A stretch of DNA of 64,000 nt from Pandoraea commovens (GCF_902459615.1 NZ_CABPSA010000013.1:1-64000), one strand, 5' to 3'; shown: positions 43,139 through 52,879, counted from the stretch's first letter. Translations and numbers: made by a program. Notes: generated by a model not told the origin, from the letters alone.

Positions 43139-44356
43139 TCAACCTTGCTTGAGAATGCCGAGTTCGTTACCGGCCTGAGCGAACGCCGCCAGCGCACGGG
43201 TGAGGTGTTCGCGGGTATGCGCCGCCGAAAGCTGCACGCGCACACGCGCCTGACCTTGCGGCACCACCGGGTAGAAGAAGCCCGTGGCAATCACACCCAG
43301 TTCATACAGACGCTGCGCGAAGTTCTGGGCGAGCGTGGCGTCGAACAGCATGACGGGGACGATCGGATGCGTGCCCGGCTTGATCGTGAAGCCCAGCGCC
43401 GCCACTTCCTGACGGAAAAACGCCGTGTTCGCATGGAGTTGTTCGCGGCGCGACGACGAGTGTTCGAGTTCGTCGAAAACCGCCAGCGACGTCCCGACAA
43501 TGGCCGGTGCGAGGCTGTTGGAGAAGAGATACGGGCGCGAGCGCTGGCGCAGTGTCTCGATCACTTCGCGACGTCCCGCCGTGAAGCCCCCCATCGCCCC
43601 GCCGAGCGCCTTGCCCAGCGTGCCGGTGATGATGTCGATCTTGCCCAGCACGCCGTGGTGCTCGTGCGTGCCGCGTCCCGTCGGCCCCATGAAGCCGGAC
43701 GCGTGACACTCGTCGATCATGATGAGCGCGCCGTACTGCTCGGCCAGCGCCACGATGCGGTCGAGTTGCGCAATCGTGCCGTCCATCGAAAACACACCGT
43801 CCGTGACGATGATGCGGTGACGCGCCCCGGCCGCGGCCTGCAACTGACGCTCCAGGTCGTCCATGTCGTTGTGGGCGTAGCGCAGACGCTGCGCCTTGCA
43901 AAGCCGCACGCCGTCGATGATCGAGGCGTGGTTCAGGGCGTCGGAGATGATGGCGTCCTGCTCGTCGAAGAGCGGTTCGAACACGCCGCCGTTGGCGTCG
44001 AACGCCGCAGCGTAGAGGATCGCGTCTTCCGTGCCGAGGAAGGCGGCGATGCGGGCTTCGAGTTCCTTATGCGGGCCTTGCGTGCCACAGATGAAGCGCA
44101 CCGACGACAGACCGAAGCCGAAGTCTTCCAGTGCCTTCTGCCCCGCCTTGACGAGCGATTCGCTGCCAGAGAGCCCCAGATAGTTGTTTGCGCACAGGTT
44201 GATACGCGTCTGCCCGTCGTCGCACATAACCTCCGGCCCCTGCCGCGACATGAGCACGCGTTCCTGCTTGAAAAGGCCCTGACGGCGCGTGTCTTCGAGT
44301 CGTTCGGTCAGTTGACGGTAGAAGCCCTCGCGGGCTTCCTGGGTTTGTGCGGTCAT
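43139..44356 (-). CDS. kbl: glycine C-acetyltransferase (2-amino-3-ketobutyrate CoA ligase)
   Basis: A 405-residue PLP enzyme of the alpha-oxoamine synthase family that cleaves 2-amino-3-ketobutyrate with CoA to glycine and acetyl-CoA. NNYLGLSG, SDALNHASIIDGVRLC, IDECHASGFMGPTGRG and the Schiff-base lysine K249 in GTLGKALGG are canonical. ATG 44356 has an AGGAG site at 9 nt; the in-frame ATG 9 bp upstream is too close to it. First gene of the kbl-tdh operon, divergent from an XRE-cupin regulator. Confidence 0.96.
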   Translation of the reverse strand: MTAQTQEAREGFYRQLTERLEDTRRQGLFKQERVLMSRQGPEVMCDDGQTRINLCANNYLGLSGSESLVKAGQKALEDFGFGLSSVRFICGTQGPHKELEARIAAFLGTEDAILYAAAFDANGGVFEPLFDEQDAIISDALNHASIIDGVRLCKAQRLRYAHNDMDDLERQLQAAAGARHRIIVTDGVFSMDGTIAQLDRIVALAEQYGALIMIDECHASGFMGPTGRGTHEHHGVLGKIDIITGTLGKALGGAMGGFTAGRREVIETLRQRSRPYLFSNSLAPAIVGTSLAVFDELEHSSSRREQLHANTAFFRQEVAALGFTIKPGTHPIVPVMLFDATLAQNFAQRLYELGVIATGFFYPVVPQGQARVRVQLSAAHTREHLTRALAAFAQAGNELGILKQG

Positions 44357-44460
44357 CGTGCGCATCTCCTATGCGTCCAGCGGTTTCAGCGGTGCAGGGC
44401 GAACCCGCTCTGCTACCATGCAGCCATCACGGCATCCAACTTATCGGAAACTATACTTTA

Positions 44461-44487
44461 TATTGAACTAGTTTCAATATATTGAAA
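44461..44487. promoter_or_regulatory. palindromic operator(s) between kbl and the XRE-cupin regulator
   Basis: A perfect 16-bp palindrome TTTCAATATATTGAAA (44472-44487) shares one arm with an adjacent inverted repeat TATTGAA-CTAGT-TTCAATA (44461-44479), so three half-sites follow each other. They sit between divergent starts in an AT-rich stretch and cover probable promoter sequence. Confidence 0.75.
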
Positions 44488-44510
44488 AATTCTAATATCC
44501 CGGAATTCAT

Positions 44511-45101
44511 ATGGCAAGTACTCCCGCAGCCTCTGCGGCGTCTCCGATCGCCCCGCCGCCCGTCGGCGACATGATTCAGCAACTGCGCAAGGATCGTGGC
44601 ATGACGCTGGAGACGCTCTCGCGCGCGTCCGGCGTCTCCAAGTCGATGCTCTCCCAGATCGAGCGCGACAAGGCCAATCCGACCATCGCCGTGGCCTGGC
44701 GGCTCGCCAACGCACTGGGCGTGCGTCTGGACCAGTTGCTGGGTGCGCCGTCCGGCGACCCGGAACCGGTGCGCATTTTCGGCAAACATGAGACGCCGAC
44801 GCTCGCGGGTGCCGAACAGGCCTATCAGTTGAAGATCCTCGGGCCGATGGAGCTGGCGGGCAAATTCGAGTGGTACGAACTGACGCTACAACCCGGCGCG
44901 GCGCTCGTCTCCGAGCCGCACGATCCGGGCACGCGCGAGCACTTCACCGTGTTCGACGGGCAGGTCGACATCGAGGTCGAACACGTCGCGCGCCGCGCCA
45001 AACCGGGCGAGACGGCCCGCTACCCCGCCGACCGCGCCCACGCGATCCGTAACGTCGGCAAGTCGGTCGCGCGTGGCCTGATGGTCGTAATTCACGGCTG
45101 A
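44511..45101 (+). CDS. XRE-family transcriptional regulator with cupin domain
   Basis: A 196-residue regulator. Residues about 20-75 are a helix-turn-helix ([20 protein letters not shown] with [16 protein letters not shown]). Residues 110-195 are a small-molecule-binding cupin ([20 protein letters not shown] and [12 protein letters not shown]). Such proteins control amino-acid and amine catabolism genes. It is divergent from kbl-tdh, with palindromes between, so regulation of threonine degradation and of itself is the natural inference. Confidence 0.92.
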   Translation: MASTPAASAASPIAPPPVGDMIQQLRKDRGMTLETLSRASGVSKSMLSQIERDKANPTIAVAWRLANALGVRLDQLLGAPSGDPEPVRIFGKHETPTLAGAEQAYQLKILGPMELAGKFEWYELTLQPGAALVSEPHDPGTREHFTVFDGQVDIEVEHVARRAKPGETARYPADRAHAIRNVGKSVARGLMVVIHG

Positions 45102-45346
45102 CACGGCTGACCCGGCTAACACAGCCGATCGTCACTCGCTGCAAGGGTGCGCAAGCCTTCGCGTGCGCTCGCAAAGCTCAAGTCCTCGCCAGGACTGCCG
45201 TTAGCACACGTTCGGTCCGCACCTTCTTCCGAGGGTGCCGACAACCGATCAAAAATGTCGATAGTCGGACTGCACGGATGGGAACCCCCGTCACGTACGG
45301 CCACCGCGTGCAACACCAAAGCGGAATCAGTGGGGATGACAAAGTA

Positions 45347-46981
45347 ATGCAGCGATTGAGTCTGAAAGCGAAGTTGTGGTCTGCCGTCGCGTTGATGTGG
45401 GTCAGCCTGCTGGCGATGGCGATCTGGGGCGCATGGGCGCAGCGCGACACCATGCTCGCCGAGCGCCGGGCGGGCCTGACCCACGTGGTCGATGCCGGAC
45501 TGAGTCTGGCCAAGCACTACGCCGCACGCGCCGAGCGCGGGGAAATGAGCGTCGCGGACGCACAAAAGGCCGCCCGCGAGCAAATCGGCGCGATCCGCTA
45601 CGACGGCGAAAACTATTTCGGTATCTTGAACTCGCAGCGCGTGATCGTGCTGAACGCGGTCAATCCGAAGCTCGAAGGCCGCGACATGAGCCAGTTCCGC
45701 GATCCGTCGGGCAAGCTCATGTTTTCGGACATCGTCGCTGCCGCACGCACCAACGACCCGTTCGTCTCATATCTCTGGCCCAAGCCCGGCTCGGACAAAC
45801 CCGTCGAAAAGATCAGCCGCGTGGGCGTGTATCAGCCCTGGGACTGGTATCTGACGACCGGCGTCTACGTCGACGACATCAATGCTGCCTTCGTCGGGGC
45901 GCTGCTGCGCTGGGGGGCCATGCTCGCCGTCATCGGTCTGGCGGTGTCGGGCGTCATGCTGCTCATCATCCGTAACGTCCAGCAAAGTCTTGGCGGCGAG
46001 CCGGAGTACGCGACGGATATCGCCACGCGCATTGCCGACGGCGATCTGCTCACGCAAGTCCGTCTGCGTCAGGGCGACGGCGCCAGCCTGCTCCACGCGA
46101 TGCAGCGCATGCAGGGCAATCTTCAACAAATGATCGGACGCATTCGCGGCGGCACCAGCGCCATCACGCTTGCCGCGCGCGAGATCGCCGAAGGCAACAC
46201 CGACCTGTCGGCGCGCACGGAACAGCAGGCGGCCGCGCTGGAGGAGACGGCATCGTCGATGGAGCAACTGACGTCGACCGTGCGTCAGAACGCCGACAAC
46301 GCGCGTCAGGCGAGTCAACTCGCGGAGAACGCGTCGGCCATCGCGGTGCGCGGCGGACAGGTCGTGGATCAGGTGGTGGCCACGATGGAAGGCATCTCGC
46401 AAAGCTCGGGCAAAGTGGTCGACATCATCAGCGTGATCGACGGCATTGCCTTCCAGACGAACATTCTTGCGCTGAACGCGGCGGTGGAAGCGGCACGCGC
46501 CGGTGAGCAGGGACGCGGCTTCGCCGTCGTCGCGGGCGAGGTGCGCACGCTGGCCCAGCGCAGCGCTGCCGCCGCGAAGGAAATCAAGGAACTGATCGAG
46601 TCGTCGAACGGCCGCGTGCAGGACGGCTCGGTGCTCGTGGCGCAGGCGGGCCAGACGATGCACGACGTCGTGCAGGCGGTGCGACGCGTCACCGACATCA
46701 TGGGAGAGATCTCGGCGGCGTCGGAAGAGCAGAGTCACGGCATCGAGCAAGTCGGCCGTGCCGTGACGCAGATGGATGAAGTCACGCAGCAGAACGCTGC
46801 GCTCGTGGAGCAGGCGGCCGCAGCGGCGGCGTCCATGGAAGATCAGGCGCGTGCGCTCGATCAGGCGGTGGCCGCTTTCCGCATGAACGGCGGCATGAAC
46901 GGTGCAGCGACGTCAGATGGGGCGAATGCCCCGATGACGCGCGGCACCGCTGCGGTCGCGATGCAGCGTCTGGCGGCCTGA
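45347..46981 (+). CDS. methyl-accepting chemotaxis protein
   Basis: A 544-residue chemoreceptor. TM1 is residues 11-31, followed by a periplasmic single-Cache-type sensor (about 35-185, with [21 protein letters not shown]), TM2 about 188-207, HAMP, and a long cytoplasmic coiled coil. The signalling tip is [33 protein letters not shown]-type, given here as 446-478 approximately, flanked by Gln/Glu-rich methylation helices. No C-terminal NWETF-like tether. Ligand unknown; the Cache type often binds small carboxylates. A long non-coding leader of 245 bp precedes it. Confidence 0.93.
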   Translation: MQRLSLKAKLWSAVALMWVSLLAMAIWGAWAQRDTMLAERRAGLTHVVDAGLSLAKHYAARAERGEMSVADAQKAAREQIGAIRYDGENYFGILNSQRVIVLNAVNPKLEGRDMSQFRDPSGKLMFSDIVAAARTNDPFVSYLWPKPGSDKPVEKISRVGVYQPWDWYLTTGVYVDDINAAFVGALLRWGAMLAVIGLAVSGVMLLIIRNVQQSLGGEPEYATDIATRIADGDLLTQVRLRQGDGASLLHAMQRMQGNLQQMIGRIRGGTSAITLAAREIAEGNTDLSARTEQQAAALEETASSMEQLTSTVRQNADNARQASQLAENASAIAVRGGQVVDQVVATMEGISQSSGKVVDIISVIDGIAFQTNILALNAAVEAARAGEQGRGFAVVAGEVRTLAQRSAAAAKEIKELIESSNGRVQDGSVLVAQAGQTMHDVVQAVRRVTDIMGEISAASEEQSHGIEQVGRAVTQMDEVTQQNAALVEQAAAAAASMEDQARALDQAVAAFRMNGGMNGAATSDGANAPMTRGTAAVAMQRLAA

Positions 46982-46997
46982 GGTCTTCGGCATTGTG

Positions 46998-47028
46998 ACG
47001 ACGGTCGGCGCGTGTCCGCGACCGTCGT
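46998..47028. terminator. hairpin between MCP and TetR genes
   Basis: A 10-bp stem ACGACGGTCG/CGACCGTCGT with an 11-nt loop between convergent genes. No T-run, so moderate confidence as a terminator. Confidence 0.55.
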
Positions 47029-47068
47029 TCGCCGCCCGCCGTCATATCCTCGACGTTAGCCACCGTGG

Positions 47069-47851
47069 TTACGTGGCGCTCAGCTCTCCCGCCATGCCCG
47101 CGTCGATGATCTGACGCGCCACCGTCGGCAAGATACGCAGCGGTGCCGAGCCCGGCCCAAAGGTCTGGCTCGCGGCATACGCGCCTTCGAGAATCAGCGA
47201 CAGCGCATCGACCAGCGGTGCCGGTTCCTCGAGACCGGCTGCTGTCACCAGCGCGGTGAAACGCTTCACCACTTCCGCCTTGTAATTCACGACCGAATGA
47301 CGCGCCGCGTGGTCCGGATCGGGGAATTCCGCCGCCACGTTGACGAACGGGCACCCGCGATAGCCGGGACGGCTCGCCCGCTGGGCCAGATCCACGAAAA
47401 TCTGCAACATCTGCGCACGCGGTTCGCCCGGGCGCTTCGCGATGCTCTCGTCGATGCGCGCAAGACTCGCCGTCTGCATATGATCGAGATACGCCAGAAT
47501 CAGATCGTCCTTCGACGCGAACTGGCGATACAGGCTCATCTTGTTGACGCCCGCGCGCTTGACGACGGCGTCCACGCCCACGGCGCGCACCCCCTCTGTA
47601 TGGAACAACTCGACGGCCGCGTCGAGCAGGTGCTGCTGCGCAATCGGCGCGGGCGTGACGTGCCGCCCCGGCTTGGCCGCACGAGACGCAGCACTGCGGC
47701 GGCGGGCCGTCGCGGGGGCCGCATTGGACGTCGCGCTTACGCTTTCGCCCGCGGTTTCGGCGACGACATCGGTGCCCGCTTTCATCGCGTCTGCCCCACC
47801 GGTCGGCGAGACAACCTCGACGGGCACGGAAGATGTTGACGATTTGGCCAT
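47069..47851 (-). CDS. TetR-family transcriptional regulator
   Basis: A 260-residue repressor. Residues 1-65 are an unusual Ala/Thr-rich disordered extension. The HTH follows: QQHLLDAAVELFHTEGVRAV and KRAGVNKMSLYRQFASKDDL. The C-terminal ligand domain includes a conserved RGCPFVNVAAEF. It is divergent from an MFS gene with 245 bp between them, where two related operator-like sequences lie, so it probably represses that transporter. Confidence 0.92.
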   Translation of the reverse strand: MAKSSTSSVPVEVVSPTGGADAMKAGTDVVAETAGESVSATSNAAPATARRRSAASRAAKPGRHVTPAPIAQQHLLDAAVELFHTEGVRAVGVDAVVKRAGVNKMSLYRQFASKDDLILAYLDHMQTASLARIDESIAKRPGEPRAQMLQIFVDLAQRASRPGYRGCPFVNVAAEFPDPDHAARHSVVNYKAEVVKRFTALVTAAGLEEPAPLVDALSLILEGAYAASQTFGPGSAPLRILPTVARQIIDAGMAGELSAT

Positions 47852-47925
47852 GATCCGGCGCTCCCTGAACTGTGGTTTGCCATTGACGCGGGCGTTGCAA
47901 AAGCCCTGCCGTCAAAAAGGAATAC

Positions 47926-47978
47926 TTGACATGTTACCGATCGGTTCATAACATGGCAACCTCATGTTACCGCTCAGT
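47926..47978 (+). promoter_or_regulatory. MFS promoter with duplicated TetR operator candidate
   Basis: -35 TTGACA (47926-47931) and -10 TAACAT (47949-47954), 17 bp apart. ATGTTACCGATCGGT (47931-47945), containing the palindrome ACCGATCGGT, fills the spacer. A second copy, ATGTTACCGCTCAGT (47964-47978), begins 33 bp later, just past the -10. Both match ATGTTACCGnTCnGT. Binding between -35 and -10 would block transcription. Confidence 0.72.
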
Positions 47979-48096
47979 CACAAGTCTATCGATGAACGTA
48001 GACCGTGCGGTTCCCGCAAACGTTCCCGGTTCGGCTTTTAAAACCGCTTAAGCCCCTTAAAACGGCAAAGACCGAACCGCAGCAAGGATCTCCGCC

Positions 48097-49383
48097 ATGA
48101 AGGCTGCACTTGCAAGGCGCATCGACGGGCGCTTCCACTACGGGTGGATCGTCGTCGGCGTGATTTTCCTGGTCCTGCTCGCTTCGGCGGGCATTCGCGC
48201 GACGCCCAGCGTCATGATGGTGCCGCTCGAACACGACTTCGGCTGGAGCCGCGCCACGATTTCGCTGGCGATCTCCGTCAATCTGGCCTTGTACGGCCTG
48301 ACCGGACCGTTCGCGGCGGCCGCCATGCAGCGCTTCGGCATTCGTCCCACGGTCATGGTTGCCCTGCTGCTGCTCGCATCGGGCACGGCGCTCTCGTCGC
48401 TAATGACTGCACCCTGGCAGATGGTGCTGATTTGGGGCGTGATGGTGGGCGGTGGCACCGGCGTCGCGGCCGTGACGCTCGCGGCCACGGTCTCGAACCG
48501 CTGGTTCCACACGCATCGCGGTCTGGCGATGGGCATTCTTACAGCCAGCTCGGCGACCGGACAGATGGTGTTTCTGCCGATCATGGCCGCGATCACGGAA
48601 AACTACGGCTGGCGGCCGGTGGTCCTGATCGTGGCAGCGGTGGCGGCTATCGTTCTGCCGCTTGTCGCAATCCTTGTGCCGGAGCGTCCGGGATCGGTCG
48701 GCCTGCGCCCGGTCGGCGCACCGGAAGACGCCCCCGACGTGCAACTTACGCAAGGCAATCCGCTCACGGCGGCGCTCTCGGCACTGCGTATGGCGGCTGG
48801 CAAGCGTGATTTCTGGCTGCTGTTCTTCAGCTTCTTCATCTGTGGCGCGAGCACGAACGGTTACATCGGCACGCACTTCATCGCGATGTGTGGCGACTAT
48901 GGCATCTCCGAGGTGAAGGGCGCGGGCATTCTGGCCGCGATGGGCATTCTCGACCTTATCGGCACCACGGCGTCGGGCTGGCTCTCTGACCGCTACAACA
49001 GCCGTGTGCTGCTGTTCTGGTACTACGGACTGCGCGGTCTGTCGCTGATCTATCTGCCTTACGCTTTCGGCTTCGATTTCTTCGGCATTCCGCTCTTCGC
49101 GCTGTTCTACGGTCTGGATTGGATCGCGACGGTGCCGCCGACGGTGCGTCTGACGACCGACGTGTTCGGCAAGACGATGGCTCCGATCGTTTTCGGCTGG
49201 ATCGTGGCGGGCCATCAGCTAGGCGCTGCAACGGCAGCACTGGTCGCCGGTTCGCTGCGTGCAACGCTCGGCAATTACACGATGGCCTCGATGCTGTCGG
49301 GCGGCGTGTGCATCATCGGCGCGTTCATGGTGTTGCGCATCGCCCCGCATGCGCCGAAGCGTCCGGTGGCCGCGAATGCCTGA
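48097..49383 (+). CDS. MFS transporter, oxalate/formate or monocarboxylate-like
   Basis: A 428-residue transporter with 12 predicted helices. FHYGWIVVGVIFLVLLASAG followed by GWSRATISLAISVNLALYGL is the pattern of the OFA/monocarboxylate porter branch of MFS. The GWLSDRYNSR motif lies after TM8. Expression is likely set by the divergent TetR protein through the duplicated operator. Substrate not determinable; an organic acid or a xenobiotic is possible. Confidence 0.9.
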   Translation: MKAALARRIDGRFHYGWIVVGVIFLVLLASAGIRATPSVMMVPLEHDFGWSRATISLAISVNLALYGLTGPFAAAAMQRFGIRPTVMVALLLLASGTALSSLMTAPWQMVLIWGVMVGGGTGVAAVTLAATVSNRWFHTHRGLAMGILTASSATGQMVFLPIMAAITENYGWRPVVLIVAAVAAIVLPLVAILVPERPGSVGLRPVGAPEDAPDVQLTQGNPLTAALSALRMAAGKRDFWLLFFSFFICGASTNGYIGTHFIAMCGDYGISEVKGAGILAAMGILDLIGTTASGWLSDRYNSRVLLFWYYGLRGLSLIYLPYAFGFDFFGIPLFALFYGLDWIATVPPTVRLTTDVFGKTMAPIVFGWIVAGHQLGAATAALVAGSLRATLGNYTMASMLSGGVCIIGAFMVLRIAPHAPKRPVAANA

Positions 49384-49638
49384 ATCGGCTGATTCCAGCG
49401 TGTTTTCGGCCCGTTAGTCGCGAAATTTACGACGAATCGGTCGAAAACTCGCCTGCATCGAAATACCCCGACAACTCGCCGCGTCTCCCTGTTTTGGTGC
49501 AGGAAGACCGGCGAGTTTCTTATTGGCGGCACGTTGGCCGTTGCGACGATTTCGTCGTCAGCAAGGCCAAGAAAATTGCCGTAACCTGTGCGAGTTTTGT
49601 GCAGCACAGCAACCCCCACTTTCACAGGACCTTCAGCA

Positions 49639-50763
49639 ATGACGGACTCGCAACACACCCCACTCGCCGCGCTCGATACCGACCTGTTTTCGTCGTACAA
49701 GCTCGGCCCCCTCGAACTGAGCAACCGCATCGTCATGGCCCCCCTCACGCGCAGCCGCGCCAGCCAGGGCGACGTGCCGGGCCCGATGGTCGCCGAGTAC
49801 TACGCGCAGCGCGCATCGGCCGGGCTCATCATCAGCGAAGCCACCAACATCTCGCAGCAAGGCAAGGGCTACGCCTTTACGCCGGGCATTTACACCGATG
49901 AACAAGTCGCTGGCTGGAAGCAGGTCACGGACGCGCTGCACGCCAAGGGCGGCAAGATCTTCTGCCAACTCTGGCACGTAGGCCGCATCTCGCACCCGTC
50001 GCTGCAACCTGAGGGCGCACTGCCGGTCGCACCGTCGGCGATTCAACCGGCCGGTCAGGCGTTCACTGAGCATGGCTTCGAGCCGCATCCGGTGCCGCGC
50101 GCGCTGGAGACGTCCGAGATCCCGGGCATCATCGAACAGTATCGTCATGCAGCTGAGTGCGCGAAGCGCGCCGGTTTCGATGGCGTTGAAATTCACGCGG
50201 CGAACGGTTATCTGCTCGACCAGTTCATGCGCGACAAGACGAACCATCGCACCGACCAGTACGGCGGCAGCATCGAGAACCGCGTGCGCATCGTGCTGGA
50301 AGTCACGCAAGCAGTTGTCGACGTCTGGGGCGCCGATCGCGTGGGCATTCGCCTCTCGCCGATCAGCCCGGCGAACGATTGCGGCGACAGCAATCCGGAA
50401 CCGGTCTTCACGTATGCCGTCGAGCAACTCAACCGTTTTGGCCTCGTGTATCTGCACGTCGTCGAAGGCGCAACGGGTGGTCCGCGTGAAGTGGAAGGCG
50501 GCTTCGACCTTCAGAAGCTGCACCGCCTCTTCAAGGGCACGTTCATGGCGAACAACGGCTATGACCTCGCACTGGCGCTCAAGGCCCGCAAAGAAAACCT
50601 CGCGGATCTGATCGCCTTCGGCAAGCCGTTCATCGCGAACCCGGATCTGGTCGAACGTCTCAAGCGCGGCGGCCCGTTCAACGCCCTGAATCGCGACACG
50701 CTCTATGGTGGCGACGCACGAGGTTACGTCGACTATCCGACGTTGGACGAGTCGGCGGTTTAA
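49639..50763 (+). CDS. alkene reductase, Old Yellow Enzyme family (NemA-like)
   Basis: A 374-residue FMN-dependent ene-reductase that reduces electrophilic alkenes, N-ethylmaleimide-type compounds or nitro-esters with NAD(P)H. The N-terminal SNRIVMAPLTRSRA binds FMN. EIHAANGYLLDQFMRD carries the catalytic His-Asn pair, and TDQYGGSIENR the active-site tyrosine. ATG 49639 follows an AGGA-type site and gives the normal length. Monocistronic, with a terminator at 50844. Confidence 0.93.
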   Translation: MTDSQHTPLAALDTDLFSSYKLGPLELSNRIVMAPLTRSRASQGDVPGPMVAEYYAQRASAGLIISEATNISQQGKGYAFTPGIYTDEQVAGWKQVTDALHAKGGKIFCQLWHVGRISHPSLQPEGALPVAPSAIQPAGQAFTEHGFEPHPVPRALETSEIPGIIEQYRHAAECAKRAGFDGVEIHAANGYLLDQFMRDKTNHRTDQYGGSIENRVRIVLEVTQAVVDVWGADRVGIRLSPISPANDCGDSNPEPVFTYAVEQLNRFGLVYLHVVEGATGGPREVEGGFDLQKLHRLFKGTFMANNGYDLALALKARKENLADLIAFGKPFIANPDLVERLKRGGPFNALNRDTLYGGDARGYVDYPTLDESAV

Positions 50764-50843
50764 GGCGCAATTTAGGGTGTGATTTAGGGTACACGAAGCA
50801 TTCATGGCACCCGTAACATCCTTGCGCGAACGCTTAAAGAATG

Positions 50844-50872
50844 AGGGCTCCTTCGGGAGCCCTTTTCTTTTG
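50844..50872 (+). terminator. intrinsic terminator of alkene reductase gene
   Basis: GGGCTCC-TTCG-GGAGCCC stem-loop followed by TTTTCTTTT. Confidence 0.9.
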
Positions 50873-50897
50873 TTGCAACTTGCGTCACGGCGATGGA

Positions 50898-51236
50898 TCA
50901 ATCGCCAGCTTCGCCAACCTCCTCAGAGAAAACGCTCCGCAGGCGTGCCATGGCACGTCTCAACGCGTGCCGATCCAGTGCCCCCGAATGTCGAACTAAT
51001 CGCTGCCTATCCATCGATCTAAGATGGCTTAACTGCATCGCGCCCTGCCGTCCGCCATATGTCGTGGAGACACTGAATCGAGAGGCGTCCGACGATGTGA
51101 GCGGTGCCACGATCACGGTTTGCGTGTGCTTATTCATCGGCGAAGGCGACAAAATGACACACGGACGCGTCTTCCCCATTTCACATCCGATTGCCGGATC
51201 GAAACGTGCGATCCAAATCTCACCTCGTTTCAGCAC
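50898..51236 (-). CDS. PemK/MazF-family toxin
   Basis: A 112-residue endoribonuclease-type toxin. LKRGEIWIARFDPAIGCEMG, KTRPCVILSPS and TVIVAPLTSS are the strand motifs of the CcdB/MazF fold. The C-terminus SHLRSMDRQRLVRHSG is also typical. It starts at GTG 51236, 2 bp after the stop of a 46-residue acidic protein and with that gene's GGAG as ribosome site. So the toxin depends on translation of the small upstream frame, as expected for an antitoxin-toxin pair. Confidence 0.88.
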   Translation of the reverse strand: MLKRGEIWIARFDPAIGCEMGKTRPCVILSPSPMNKHTQTVIVAPLTSSDASRFSVSTTYGGRQGAMQLSHLRSMDRQRLVRHSGALDRHALRRAMARLRSVFSEEVGEAGD

Positions 51237-51238
51237 AT

Positions 51239-51379
51239 TTACTCCTCTGCGGGATCCGCGTCGTTGGGGAAGCGCCGCAGTTGAATCAGCTCATCCTCCG
51301 TGTCGTCGACACAAAAGTCCTCAGGCCGTGCGTCAGCATTGGGATACCACACTACTTCAATCGTATAGTCGTCGTTCAT
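51239..51379 (-). CDS. putative short antitoxin, 46 residues
   Basis: A 46-residue acidic protein (MNDDYTIEVVWYPNADARPE start; 14 Asp/Glu in total), encoded directly before the MazF-like toxin. No ribbon-helix-helix or AbrB-type DNA-binding part is visible; the chain would consist only of a toxin-neutralising peptide. ATG 51379 follows a purine-rich GTGAGAG. The tight coupling (2-bp gap, shared ribosome site) is the main evidence. It is shorter than usual MazE/PemI proteins (70-85 residues). Confidence 0.75.
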   Translation of the reverse strand: MNDDYTIEVVWYPNADARPEDFCVDDTEDELIQLRRFPNDADPAEE

Positions 51380-51511
51380 CTCTCACTCCAAATCATTACC
51401 CCGTCATCCCTCTTGCGTGGATTCGTGGATATCGTCGCAGCGTGACACATCGAAGTAAACAGATGCCAAAGCTTTCCGGAATTTTCCTGAAGCCTGCGCA
51501 CGGCAATGCGA

Positions 51512-52747
51512 TTAGGCGTCGCGCTGCCCCCAGCGCATCAGATCTGCACCGGCGGGGTTCTGGTACATGCGCAGGCCGAACTCGGGGAGGATGGCCAGCA
51601 GATGGTCGAAGACGTCGCCCTGCACACGCTCGTACTCCGCCCACACGATCGTGTTCGTGAAGCAGTACAGTTCGATCGGAATGCCCGTTGCCGACGGCTG
51701 GAGCGAGCGCACCATGCATGTCATGCCCTGGTGGATGTTCGGATGCGCCTTCAAATACGCCAGCGCATACGCGCGAAACGTGCCGATGTTCGTCAGACGC
51801 CGTGTGTTCGCCAGCACGCCCGCCGCGACACCGAGCGCCGCATTGGCATCCGCTATCGAACGCTGTTTTTCCGACAGATAGCCGCCCAGCAGATGCACCT
51901 GGGATAAATGCGCGATCTCGTCGGCGTTCAGGAATCCGACGCTGCCAGCGTCGATACACAGCGTGCGCTTGATACGGCGCCCGCCCGACTGCTGCATGCC
52001 GCGCCAGTTGCGGAAGCTCTCCGAAATCAGACGCCACGTCGGAATCGTCGTGATCGTCTTGTCCCAGTTCTGCACCTTCACCGTATGCAACGCGATATCC
52101 ACCACGTCGCCATCGGCCCCGACCTGCGGCATCTCGATCCAGTCGCCCACGCGCAGCATGTCGTTCGACGTGAGTTGCACGCTGGCGACGAACGACATGA
52201 TCGTGTCCTTGAATACCAGCAACAGCACCGCCGACATCGCGCCCAGGCCGGAAAGCAGTAGCCACGGCGAACGGTCGACGATCGTTGCGACGATACCAAT
52301 CGACGCCACCACGTAAAGCGCGATCTTGCCGAGCTGGACGTACCCCTTGATCGAGCGCGTGCGTGCGTGTTCCGACATCGCGTAGACGGTCTGTGCGGCG
52401 TCGAGAATGCCCACGATAGCGAGCGTTGCGTAGAGCAGCGTCGTGGCGAGGGCCACATTGCTGATGACGATCACCGCCTTCGCCGGTAGATCCGGCACCC
52501 ACTCGATGCCGAACTGAATGACGAGGTACGGCAGAATGCGCGCCGCCCGGTGGAAGACGCGATGCGCGAGCAACGCATCGTCCCAACGATTCGCCGTTCT
52601 CTGCACCACGATGCGTACGATCCGCACGATCACGAACTGCGCCACCGCCTGCACCAGCGCGGCCGCTGCAATCAGCATCGCCAACGATCCGGCCATGCGC
52701 GCCCACGGCGCATTTTCGAACCACGCCATCACTGCTTCCCACGTCAT
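51512..52747 (-). CDS. mechanosensitive channel of the MscS superfamily (YbdG-like)
   Basis: A 411-residue channel. Five hydrophobic segments in the first 190 residues lead to the pore helix region LLLSGLGAMSAVLLLVFKDT, then the beta domain (VASVQLTSNDMLRVGDWIEM and TVKVQNWDKTITTIPTWRL). A C-terminal soluble region follows, with a conserved YCFTNTIVWAEYE. YbdG-type proteins open under hypo-osmotic stress. ATG 52747 has an AAGGAG site. It lies next to an osmoprotectant uptake operon on the same strand; both concern osmotic balance. Confidence 0.9.
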   Translation of the reverse strand: MTWEAVMAWFENAPWARMAGSLAMLIAAAALVQAVAQFVIVRIVRIVVQRTANRWDDALLAHRVFHRAARILPYLVIQFGIEWVPDLPAKAVIVISNVALATTLLYATLAIVGILDAAQTVYAMSEHARTRSIKGYVQLGKIALYVVASIGIVATIVDRSPWLLLSGLGAMSAVLLLVFKDTIMSFVASVQLTSNDMLRVGDWIEMPQVGADGDVVDIALHTVKVQNWDKTITTIPTWRLISESFRNWRGMQQSGGRRIKRTLCIDAGSVGFLNADEIAHLSQVHLLGGYLSEKQRSIADANAALGVAAGVLANTRRLTNIGTFRAYALAYLKAHPNIHQGMTCMVRSLQPSATGIPIELYCFTNTIVWAEYERVQGDVFDHLLAILPEFGLRMYQNPAGADLMRWGQRDA

Positions 52748-52852
52748 CCTGCTACTCCTTGTCTTGCTGTTTTCTTTGCCAGTCCAATGGTGCCGTTTGT
52801 CGATTTGTCGGCATCGCCCTCGCCTTGAGCGAAACGCGCAACCGTCAAACGC

Positions 52853-52879
52853 AAAAATGACGGCCACCTGGGCCGTCAT
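52853..52879 (-). terminator. terminator of the osmoprotectant operon
   Basis: ATGACGGCC/GGCCGTCAT stem with a 5-nt loop; on the minus strand it is followed by TTTTT. It ends the four-gene operon before the MscS-type gene. Confidence 0.88.
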
